27,757 nucleotides of DNA. Source: a virus. Positions 20,083-26,468 of the stretch are shown here, piece after piece. A program made the position numbers and the translations under genes. Position 1 is the first letter of the stretch; each line of letters opens with the position of its first letter. The notes beneath the pieces were generated by a model that worked only from the letters and a program-made list of their open reading frames with translations, was not told the DNA's origin and searched no databases. The stretch covers positions 1 to 27,757 of IMG/VR virus record IMGVR_UViG_3300023054_000020. One strand, 5' to 3'.

Positions 20083-20985
20083 ATGGAAAAGAATTTTAAA
20101 GGTATTTGGATTTCAAAAGATATTTGGCTAATAAAAGAACTTAGCATCACCGAAAAGGTTTTTTTAGTTGAGATTAATTCGTTAGATAATAATGCTGGGT
20201 GCTTTGCTTCAAATTCTTATTTTTCAGATTTTTTTAATTTAACAAACGGCAGATGTAGCCAAATTATTAAGTCATTAGAAGCAAAGAAATTTATTAAAAT
20301 AAGATATGAATATGAAGGAAAAGAAGTTAAAAAAAGGGTGGTTAATATACTAAAGGGGGGTATTAAGTTTTCTAAAGGGGGTATTAAGAATATTAAAGGG
20401 GGGTATTTAGAAAATGCACAAGATATAAATACAATTACTATAAATACAATTAATAAGAAAGACCAACCAAAAAATAAAAATTTTTCGGAAGCTAAATTTT
20501 CAGATTTAATTGAAAGCGCCTATTCACATATTTTAATATTATTTAAAGGCGAAAATACTATACCCAAAAATAAATCACAAATTGAAACCTGGAAAAAAAC
20601 ACTTTCTTTTTTTGATAAAAACGGCTATGATTTAAGAGAAGTTTATTTAGCAGTACAATGGGCCAGAAACGATGCTTTTTGGAAATGCAATGTTCTTTCA
20701 CTTCCGGCGCTAAAAACACCAAAGAACGGTTTAAGAAAAATAGATAGTATTTTAGCAAAGTTTAGGGCCATAAAAAAAGAAATTGAAAAACCCACCGCAA
20801 TGGCTAAAATTAAAAAGGCGGCTGAATGGAAAATCATAACGGCTGGCGATGGATCAACCGAGATTTTATGTGTATTACAAAATGGCGAAACAATTAACCA
20901 ATTTATAATGCGCCAAAACTTAGGTTTTACTAATGAAGATATTAGCGAAATATTTAACTATATAAAAAACAAATTAAGATATTAG
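20083..20985 (+). CDS. Replication initiator with N-terminal winged helix and internal iterons
   Basis: 300 residues. Residues 1-90 form a winged-helix domain of the HTH_36/RepA-like kind: GIWISKDIWLIKELSITEKV, then CFASNSYFSDFFNLTNGRCS and QIIKSLEAKKFIKIRYEYEG. Residues 90-135 are a repetitive linker (LKGGIKFSKGGIKNIKGGYL) encoded by three iterons. The C-terminal part (about 140-300) is helical, with WKKTLSFFDKNGYDLREVYL similar to the C-terminal regions of phage initiators that load helicase. Domain order, iterons in the linker and the primase-helicase gene next door match the lambda O plan. Its ATG lies just behind the leader terminator. Function inferred. Confidence 0.78.
   Translation: MEKNFKGIWISKDIWLIKELSITEKVFLVEINSLDNNAGCFASNSYFSDFFNLTNGRCSQIIKSLEAKKFIKIRYEYEGKEVKKRVVNILKGGIKFSKGGIKNIKGGYLENAQDINTITINTINKKDQPKNKNFSEAKFSDLIESAYSHILILFKGENTIPKNKSQIETWKKTLSFFDKNGYDLREVYLAVQWARNDAFWKCNVLSLPALKTPKNGLRKIDSILAKFRAIKKEIEKPTAMAKIKKAAEWKIITAGDGSTEILCVLQNGETINQFIMRQNLGFTNEDISEIFNYIKNKLRY
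20351..20410 (+). repeat. Three iterons, putative replication origin
   Basis: TAAA-G(5-6)-TATTAAG at 20351-20367, 20373-20388 and 20394-20410 (the third ends TATTTAG). Starts are 22 and 21 bases apart, about two helical turns, so all face one side of the DNA. These are by far the G-richest runs in this part of the window. An AT-rich tract follows, as expected for an unwinding element. Confidence 0.72.
20424..20452 (+). repeat. Tandem 14-bp AT-rich repeat beside iterons
   Basis: TATAAATACAATTA occurs at 20424-20437 and 20439-20452 (period 15). It lies 14 bases after the last iteron in a region nearly free of G and C, fitting a DNA unwinding element. Confidence 0.75.
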
Positions 20986-21012
20986 CGAAATATTTAACTA
21001 TATAAAAAACAA
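20936..21012 (+). repeat. 37-bp tandem duplication at initiator 3' end
   Basis: 20936-20972 and 20976-21012 are identical over 37 bases, period 40. The first copy codes the last residues (EDISEIFNYIKN); the stop falls in the second copy's first bases. It looks like a recent slippage or duplication. Confidence 0.9.
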
Positions 21013-21018
21013 TTAAAA

Positions 21019-21026
21019 TATTTTTG
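21019..21026 (+). promoter_or_regulatory. Possible promoter -7 box for primase-helicase
   Basis: TATTTTTG is an exact TAnnTTTG, 58 bases before the start at 21084. A weaker TATTTTAG is at 21058-21065. No clear -33 TTG for either. Confidence 0.4.
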
Positions 21027-21083
21027 CATTTAACGCTATAAATTGAAAATAATTTTTTATTTTAGCTGAACCAAAACGAAATT

Positions 21084-22799
21084 ATGTATTTAAACGAGTT
21101 TGCAGAATTAGGAATAAAATTAAACAACCGCACTTCTGGGGAGGTAAAAACTAAATGCCCTGAATGTCATGCAACCAGAAAAAACAAATCCGACGATTCG
21201 TTAAGCGTTAATATTGAAAAGGGATTTTACAATTGTCACAATTGCGGCTTTGGTGGTTCCGTTATCTTCAAACAAAAAAAAGAATTTATTGCACCGCCAA
21301 AAATTGAACTTAAAATTGGCGATAAACTAAAAGATTGGTTTAAGAGCAGAGGTATATCTGAGGCTACTTTGGCTTATTGGAAAATTGGCGAAAGTGAGGT
21401 GTATATGCCCCAAGCTAAAAAAAATAGAAATACCGTAAATTTTAATTATTACCGGGATAGCAAATTAATAAATGTAAAATATAGAGATGCCGCTAAGAAC
21501 TTTAAAATGGTTTCTGGCGCTGAACTTATATTCTATGGCTTAGATAGCATAAAAGAAAACGAAAAGGTTTACATCGTAGAAGGTGAAATTGACGCGTTAA
21601 GTATGCACGAATCTGGCCTTTATTCTGTTTGCTCAGTACCTAATGGCGCAAGTAAAGGAAACCAAAGGTTGGAGTATTTAGATAATTGCTGGCAATACTT
21701 TGAAAATAAAAAAGAAATTATCATTTGTACTGATAATGACGATGCCGGTTTACAACTTAGAAACGAACTAGCGAGAAGGTTTGGGCATTATAGGTGTAAA
21801 TACGTTGATTTCGGCACGTTTAAAGACGCTAACGAGGTTTTAGTAGGCAAAGGAGCAGAAGAACTGAGAAACGCCATTAAAACGGCTAAAAACTTCCCTC
21901 TGGAAGGGGTGCTAAATGTTTCTGATATTTGGGATAATGTTTTACGATTTAACGAAAAGGGAATTGAAAACTATTCAATCAAACTTGGCGAAAGTGACGA
22001 TTATTTTAAAATGTCTTTTGGTGAATGGACTGTTGTAACGGGAATACCAAACGCTGGTAAATCTGACATTATAGACCAAATAGGTGTAAATTTAGCTATT
22101 AACTATGATTTTAGAATTGCAATGTTTAGCCCTGAAAGTTGGCCCTATGAAGGTCATATAAAAAGAATTGCTAACAAGCTAAACGAAAGAAATTGTACAA
22201 CAAAAGACCTTAATAATACTAAAGACTTTATAGAAGATCATTTTTTTTGGGTCAAAATAGACCTTAAAAACCTAACTTTAGAAGCTATTTTAAATCACTT
22301 CCGGGATTTAGTTTTTCAAAAAGGCGTTAATGTATTGGTAATTGACCCATGGAATATGCTAGATCATAGCGATCAAAGAGATCATAGTTATATCGGAAAG
22401 GCTTTGAGCCAAATAACTCAATTTTGCCAACAAACAAACACTCATTTATTCTTAGTGGCGCACCCACGAAAAATAGAAAGCCATGAGGGTAAGTATAAAA
22501 AGCCAACTCTTTACGATATTAGCGGTTCGGCAGATTTCTTTAATAAAGCATACAATGGTTTAATTTGCTTTAGGCATATTGGCAATAAAACGAAATATGG
22601 TAGTGATGCAGTTGAGGTTTATGTAGAAAAAATAAAAAGAAAGGACAACGGGGGACTTGGCAGCTTTAATATAGCGCCTGATTTTCCAAATGGTGGTGTT
22701 TACAAGTCTTTAAATGTAGGTGATGTAAGATTTGACGCACCAGTTTTCACGCCGGCTTACGTTCCACAAATAGACAATAAAAATGATTTGCCTTTTTAG
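21084..22799 (+). CDS. Primase-helicase (T7 gp4/Twinkle-like)
   Basis: 571 residues. Zinc ribbon: Cys25, Cys28, Cys51, Cys54 (CPEC, CHNC). Toprim domain: KVYIVEGEIDALS (Glu166) and IICTDNDDAG (Asp217, Asp219). RecA-like helicase: Walker A GIPNAGKS (320-327), Walker B VLVIDPWNM (Asp421), then FLVAHPRK. Together these give primer synthesis and 5'-3' unwinding in one chain. It follows the initiator and origin, so the phage appears to supply initiator, helicase and primase but to rely on host polymerase. The C-terminus, IDNKNDLPF, resembles the SSB tip and the end of the 16234 protein. Confidence 0.92.
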   Translation: MYLNEFAELGIKLNNRTSGEVKTKCPECHATRKNKSDDSLSVNIEKGFYNCHNCGFGGSVIFKQKKEFIAPPKIELKIGDKLKDWFKSRGISEATLAYWKIGESEVYMPQAKKNRNTVNFNYYRDSKLINVKYRDAAKNFKMVSGAELIFYGLDSIKENEKVYIVEGEIDALSMHESGLYSVCSVPNGASKGNQRLEYLDNCWQYFENKKEIIICTDNDDAGLQLRNELARRFGHYRCKYVDFGTFKDANEVLVGKGAEELRNAIKTAKNFPLEGVLNVSDIWDNVLRFNEKGIENYSIKLGESDDYFKMSFGEWTVVTGIPNAGKSDIIDQIGVNLAINYDFRIAMFSPESWPYEGHIKRIANKLNERNCTTKDLNNTKDFIEDHFFWVKIDLKNLTLEAILNHFRDLVFQKGVNVLVIDPWNMLDHSDQRDHSYIGKALSQITQFCQQTNTHLFLVAHPRKIESHEGKYKKPTLYDISGSADFFNKAYNGLICFRHIGNKTKYGSDAVEVYVEKIKRKDNGGLGSFNIAPDFPNGGVYKSLNVGDVRFDAPVFTPAYVPQIDNKNDLPF

Positions 22800-22829
22800 C
22801 GGCATCAATAAACACTAAATTTATTAAAT

Positions 22830-22976
22830 ATGAAAAACAAAATAATTAAAATATGTGAATTAGGAAAACCACAAAGTATAATTTATAGAGAAAATAAATT
22901 AATTTCTGAACTAATTAAAACCACCGACTTAGTAGAAGAACTTAACAATCAATTAAATATACCTTTTCGGGTATAA
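22830..22976 (+). CDS. Hypothetical small protein
   Basis: 48 residues, MKNKIIKICELGKPQSIIYR, ENKLISELIKTTDLVEELNN, QLNIPFRV. Charged, helical, with an A-rich leader (TTATTAAATATG) 30 bases after the primase-helicase stop. No family recognised. Its stop is embedded in the first of three CGGGTATA repeats. Confidence 0.5.
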   Translation: MKNKIIKICELGKPQSIIYRENKLISELIKTTDLVEELNNQLNIPFRV

Positions 22977-23044
22977 AAAGTGTTTGAAAGGAATATTTTA
23001 TATCATTACGGGTATAATATTAATATTTTACAAGTTTGGGTATA
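22968..23044 (+). repeat. Three CGGGTATA-type boxes
   Basis: CGGGTATA at 22968-22975 and 23009-23016, TGGGTATA at 23037-23044, in an otherwise AT-only gap of about 110 bases between two small genes. The last overlaps TATATTTA, a possible -7 box. Could be an operator cluster; no gene is seen in the gap. Confidence 0.45.
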
Positions 23045-23085
23045 TTTAGTGCAATTTAATAACGATAATTTTAAAATATAGAACA

Positions 23086-23265
23086 ATGACAAAAGAAAAA
23101 CTAATTGAAAAATACGAATTAGAAAACAAAAACATTCTAAAGCGTAGACCAGACTTGAATATGAACGGAGATTTTACGCCTGACGGAATAAAAGTATTTT
23201 GCAATACTGGATTTATAGCAGACATTAAAGCATTAAATATACCCGTTGTTAGCAAAACGAAGTGA
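23086..23265 (+). CDS. Hypothetical small protein
   Basis: 59 residues, MTKEKLIEKYELENKNILKR, RPDLNMNGDFTPDGIKVFCN, TGFIADIKALNIPVVSKTK. Short helix then a likely beta-rich part. No family recognised. An inverted repeat (23248-23285) spans its stop codon, and a TGCTAAC sequence follows, resembling those after the 16627 and 23344 genes. Leader ATAGAACAATG is A-rich. Confidence 0.55.
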   Translation: MTKEKLIEKYELENKNILKRRPDLNMNGDFTPDGIKVFCNTGFIADIKALNIPVVSKTK

Positions 23266-23285
23266 ACGTTTCAATGTTTGCTAAC
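23248..23285 (+). repeat. Inverted repeat across gene end
   Basis: GTTAGCAAA (23248-23256) pairs with TTTGCTAAC (23277-23285), nine perfect pairs, and AAACG (23255-23259) with CGTTT (23267-23271) inside. There is no T run, so it is not a classical terminator. A second hairpin AGCGT/ACGCT follows in the gap. Confidence 0.7.
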
Positions 23286-23343
23286 GGTTACGGCTATGAA
23301 GCGTTGCCGATTAATACGCTCTAACTTTTAAATTAAAAACAAA

Positions 23344-23622
23344 ATGAGTAAAGCAAATAAAACTTCGGATAAGCAAGAAAACGGCAATGATTTTATAGCC
23401 GATGTTAGGCACAGTTTTTTATTATCAAAGGGATTTAGACAAATAGAAGATTCGCATTTATACAAGGTAGATTTACCAACTGATGGAACTTCATTGATTA
23501 GTGACATACATTATAATTTGTGGATGGAATATTGGCACGATGGTAGAGTTGACCAAAGTGTTGGGTTTGGTAAGTATTCAATAGAAGAGATTAAAACATT
23601 ACTTGGTATTTTACTTCGTTAA
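23344..23622 (+). CDS. Hypothetical orphan protein
   Basis: 92 residues. MSKANKTSDKQENGNDFIAD, SFLLSKGFRQIEDSHLYKVD, LWMEYWHDGRVDQSVGFGKY, SIEEIKTLLGILLR: a polar start, then an alpha/beta domain with an aromatic strand and a last helix. Not recognised. Sequence tags lie on both sides (TGCTAAC before, TGCCTAAC after), which together with its lack of coupling to neighbours suggests cargo gained as a unit. Confidence 0.65.
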   Translation: MSKANKTSDKQENGNDFIADVRHSFLLSKGFRQIEDSHLYKVDLPTDGTSLISDIHYNLWMEYWHDGRVDQSVGFGKYSIEEIKTLLGILLR

Positions 23623-23678
23623 ATTGTGCCTAACTATCCGATATGAGTATGTTTTAACAATTTAAAAAACAAAACATC

Positions 23679-23822
23679 ATGTTATTAACAGACGCACACC
23701 AAGAAGCCTTATTAAATATTTATTTTCCTAATGGGTTTACAATAACAGAAGGCAATGCTTATTTAGATGGTATTAAAAAAGGAATTGAATTACACCAAAA
23801 ACATATTGAAAATGGAAAATAA
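23679..23822 (+). CDS. Hypothetical small protein
   Basis: 47 residues, MLLTDAHQEALLNIYFPNGF, TITEGNAYLDGIKKGIELHQ, KHIENGK. Reads like a small helical protein; Y-L-D-G-I-K-K-G-I-E is a typical helix. No family recognised. Its last 11 bases overlap the start of the next gene, suggesting coupling. Leader AAAACATCATG. Confidence 0.55.
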   Translation: MLLTDAHQEALLNIYFPNGFTITEGNAYLDGIKKGIELHQKHIENGK

Positions 23823-23949
23823 AGTTAAAACAATAGTTACTTTAATGGTTGTAATAGCGGCTATTTGCATGGCCTATGAAGATGAAATACAACTAGCAAT
23901 ACTTATTGGCGTATTACATATTTTGGTTAATCAGGCGGCAGCAAAATAA
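23812..23949 (+). CDS. Small membrane protein
   Basis: 45 residues from the ATG at 23812; an upstream in-frame ATG (23767) would overlap the previous gene by 56 bases and add a charged extension, so it is less likely. One or two hydrophobic helices (VKTIVTLMVVIAAICMA at about 4-20 and IQLAILIGVLHILVNQ at 26-41) flank the acidic turn YEDE. Function unknown. It directly abuts the next gene. Confidence 0.55.
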   Translation: MENKVKTIVTLMVVIAAICMAYEDEIQLAILIGVLHILVNQAAAK

Positions 23950-24192
23950 ATGGCTAAAAGAAAAAAAATATCGCAATTTAAACCTTCTACTTTAGAAATT
24001 AATTCAATGGTTTGGTGTATTCAAAACAATATTAAAATATTGCCTGAGCCAACAAATTCCGGTATATTTTTGTTAGTTGATGAAATGGGAATTATTACAA
24101 AATCTGGAAAATCTTACACAAATGAGGCGCTGCAATCTAAGATTTATGAGTTATATACTTACCTTTACGCTAAACACACAACAAAACCATGA
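23950..24192 (+). CDS. Hypothetical protein
   Basis: 80 residues, MAKRKKISQFKPSTLEINSM, VWCIQNNIKILPEPTNSGIF, LLVDEMGIITKSGKSYTNEA, LQSKIYELYTYLYAKHTTKP. A basic start, an alpha/beta centre and a C-terminal helix. No family recognised. It touches the membrane gene before it and overlaps the ParB-like gene after it by four bases (ATGA), so it is part of a late-early transition run leading to terminase. Confidence 0.65.
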   Translation: MAKRKKISQFKPSTLEINSMVWCIQNNIKILPEPTNSGIFLLVDEMGIITKSGKSYTNEALQSKIYELYTYLYAKHTTKP

Positions 24193-24632
24193 AAGAATTA
24201 GCACCTATTAAATCAATAATAGCAAATAAAAACAACCCAAGATTTATCAAAGACGATAAATTTAAAAAGTTAGTTGAAAGCATTAAGGCGTTTCCAGAAA
24301 TGTTAGAACTTAGGCCGATCATAGTTGATAAAGAAATGATTGTTTTAGGCGGTAATATGCGTTTAAAGGCTTGTTTAGAGGTTGGTTTAAAAGAAGTATG
24401 GATTGACAAAGCTATTGGATTAAGCGAGGCGCAAAAGCGTGAGTTTATTATAAAAGACAATGTTGGCTTTGGCTCATGGGATTGGGATATTTTGGCAAAC
24501 GATTATAATGTTGCTCAAATAACAGATTGGGGCTTAGACCTTCCTAATGATCTGTTTGCAGAAGAAGAAGAAGCAAAAGAAGAAGTAATAAAAGACAAAG
24601 AAATTTGCCCTACTTGTGGCAATAAAATATAG
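24189..24632 (+). CDS. ParB/Srx-like protein without a methylase partner
   Basis: 147 residues. The ParB N-terminal (ParB/sulfiredoxin fold) pattern is present: NPRFIKDDKFKKLVESIKAF, RPIIVDKEMIVLGGNMRLKA (box II, with GGNMR in place of GERR) and KREFIIKDNVGFGSWDWDIL. Residues 105-130 are acidic, ending in a CPTCG element that may be half a zinc site. In phages such proteins often accompany DNA methyltransferases, but none is seen here. It precedes the small terminase gene by 28 bases, so a role in DNA marking or packaging is possible. Nuclease or CTPase activity not shown. Confidence 0.82.
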   Translation: MKELAPIKSIIANKNNPRFIKDDKFKKLVESIKAFPEMLELRPIIVDKEMIVLGGNMRLKACLEVGLKEVWIDKAIGLSEAQKREFIIKDNVGFGSWDWDILANDYNVAQITDWGLDLPNDLFAEEEEAKEEVIKDKEICPTCGNKI

Positions 24633-24660
24633 CAATTAAGCAACTGAAAAACAACTGAAT

Positions 24661-25092
24661 ATGGCAGGAGGCAGAGGGAAAATAAATGAACACCCGAAAG
24701 TAAACACTAATGGATTTGATAAAAACCCTCAAAACATTAATAAAAAAGGCGTACCTAAAAAATCATTTGCGCAATTTAATGAAAAGCTAAAGGCCGAAGG
24801 GCATGAGGCCCTCACTAAAACTCAATTAGTAGAAGCGTATGGCCTTATATTTAATTTGCCAGAAGAAGAATTAAAGCTAATAGCATTAGATCTTAAACAG
24901 CCCTTTGCTTTGCGCCTAATAATTAACGAAATGAGCAATTCCAAAACAAGAAGCAAAGCATTAGCTGACTTTCGGGATTACGCTTTTGGAAAAGCATTAG
25001 CGGAAATGAAAGTGCAAACAAATATGCAAATCGGGAAAATGTCTGAAGAAGCCAAAGGAAAAATAGACGAAATATTAAACAATGAGTATTGA
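24661..25092 (+). CDS. Probable small terminase subunit
   Basis: 143 residues. The basic N-terminus with GFDKNPQNINKKGVPKKSF resembles the DUF5681-like start seen on phage small terminase-type proteins. Helical segments follow (TKTQLVEAYGLIFNLPEEEL; ALADFRDYAFGKALAEMKVQ). It overlaps the large terminase by 11 bases, the usual position for the DNA-recognition subunit. I base the call mainly on context; the family match is from memory. Confidence 0.75.
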   Translation: MAGGRGKINEHPKVNTNGFDKNPQNINKKGVPKKSFAQFNEKLKAEGHEALTKTQLVEAYGLIFNLPEEELKLIALDLKQPFALRLIINEMSNSKTRSKALADFRDYAFGKALAEMKVQTNMQIGKMSEEAKGKIDEILNNEY

Positions 25093-26440
25093 TGCAATCA
25101 TTAAAGAAAAATGCGAAAATTCTTTATTGTTTTTTACGAGGTATTTATTTAAAGAAAATACGGGAAGTAAGTTTGAGGTGGCAGAATTTCATAAAGAATT
25201 GGCCAGCACCCTTGAAAAGGTAGCTAAGGGCGAAATAACGCGCCTTATTATCAATATACCGCCAAGATACGGAAAAACAGAAATTGCCGTTAAAATGTTT
25301 ATTGCATGGTCATTGGCAAAAAATCCAAAAGCAAAATTTATACATTTATCTTACTCAGATGCTTTAGCCCTTGATAATTCAAGTTTAACAAAAGAATACG
25401 TGCAAAGTGATTCTTTTCAAAGCCTTTGGCCTATTGAATTAAAAAAAGATAGTCAAAGCAATAAGAAATGGTACACCAACAGCGGCGGCGGTGTTTACGC
25501 GACGGCTTCTGGTGGTGCAATTACTGGTTTTGGAGCGGGTTCCGGGGGTGCTATTATTATAGACGATCCATTAAAACCTGACGATGCCGTTTCTGAAGTT
25601 AAAAGAAGTTTTATAAACAATCGGTACAACACAACAATTAGATCAAGGGTAAATAGTCGAGATGTACCTATCATTTTAATAATGCAAAGACTGCATGAAG
25701 AAGATTTAAGCGGTTTTTTACTAGATGGTGGTAGTGGCGAAGATTGGCATCACTTAAAAATCGCAGCCTTAGATGAAAACAATGTACCATTATGGGAAAA
25801 CAAACACACCTTTGAAGAATTAGAAGCAATAAGACAAGCCGATAGATACACGTTTTCAGGTCAATATATGCAAGAGCCGGCTCCATTAGAGGGTGGCGAA
25901 TGGCGCAAAGACTGGTTTCAAATTATTAATAAAGCCGAGGTTCCAAACAATATAAATTGGGAAATGTTTATTGATGGGGCTTACACTAAAGACACTAAAA
26001 ACGATCCTACCGGCATACAAATAAGCGGCAAAGGTGAAGATGGCAATCTTTATATTTTAAAATCAATAGACAAATATTTAGAAATGCCAGAATTAAAGAA
26101 TTTCATTTCTTCATTTGTACTATCGTGCGGCGTAACTATAAATCTAATTTTAGTTGAACCAAAAGCATCAGGAAAATCATTAGTCCAGTTATTAAGGCGC
26201 GAAACAAATTTTAATGTAGCCGAACTTTCTACTAATTTTGTCCGGTATTCAAAAATAGAAAGGGCAAGAGCCTCTTCCCCTTTTATAGAAGGGGGCCGCG
26301 TCTTTTTAGTGCAAGACAATTGGAACGATGCATTTATTCAGCAAGTGAGTACATTTCCAAACGCAAAACACGATGAACACATTGATGTAACAAGCTATGC
26401 AATAGAACGAAACTTAATAAACAACTTTTTTGTTGTGTAA
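25082..26440 (+). CDS. terL: Terminase large subunit
   Basis: 452 residues. ATPase: RLIINIPPRYGKTE (Walker A, about 55-63), then WSLAKNPKAKFIHLSYSDAL and AIIIDDPLKPDD (Walker B with the catalytic acidic residue). Nuclease domain: MFIDGAYTKDTKNDPTGI (first metal Asp), VEPKASGKSLVQLLRR and HDEHIDVTSYAIE near the end. This is the motor that packs DNA into the prohead and cuts it. Length is normal. The packaging type (cos or pac) cannot be read from this sequence. Confidence 0.94.
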   Translation: MSIDAIIKEKCENSLLFFTRYLFKENTGSKFEVAEFHKELASTLEKVAKGEITRLIINIPPRYGKTEIAVKMFIAWSLAKNPKAKFIHLSYSDALALDNSSLTKEYVQSDSFQSLWPIELKKDSQSNKKWYTNSGGGVYATASGGAITGFGAGSGGAIIIDDPLKPDDAVSEVKRSFINNRYNTTIRSRVNSRDVPIILIMQRLHEEDLSGFLLDGGSGEDWHHLKIAALDENNVPLWENKHTFEELEAIRQADRYTFSGQYMQEPAPLEGGEWRKDWFQIINKAEVPNNINWEMFIDGAYTKDTKNDPTGIQISGKGEDGNLYILKSIDKYLEMPELKNFISSFVLSCGVTINLILVEPKASGKSLVQLLRRETNFNVAELSTNFVRYSKIERARASSPFIEGGRVFLVQDNWNDAFIQQVSTFPNAKHDEHIDVTSYAIERNLINNFFVV

Positions 26441-26446
26441 AATTCG

Positions 26447-26454
26447 TATTTTTA
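26447..26454 (+). promoter_or_regulatory. Possible promoter -7 box before portal
   Basis: TATTTTTA followed by CAAAAAA, 15 bases before the portal start; resembles the other late promoter boxes. TTG at 26433-26435 is too close for a standard -33. Confidence 0.4.
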
Positions 26455-26468
26455 CAAAAAATTTATAA

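Noticed and set aside
20936-21012. CRISPR-like repeat
   Set aside because: Only two copies with a 3-base gap and no spacers; a simple tandem duplication.
23248-23285. Integron attC site
   Set aside because: The arms are GTTAGC...GCTAAC, with GTT on the outside; attC needs RYYYAAC...GTTRRRY. No integron integrase is present.
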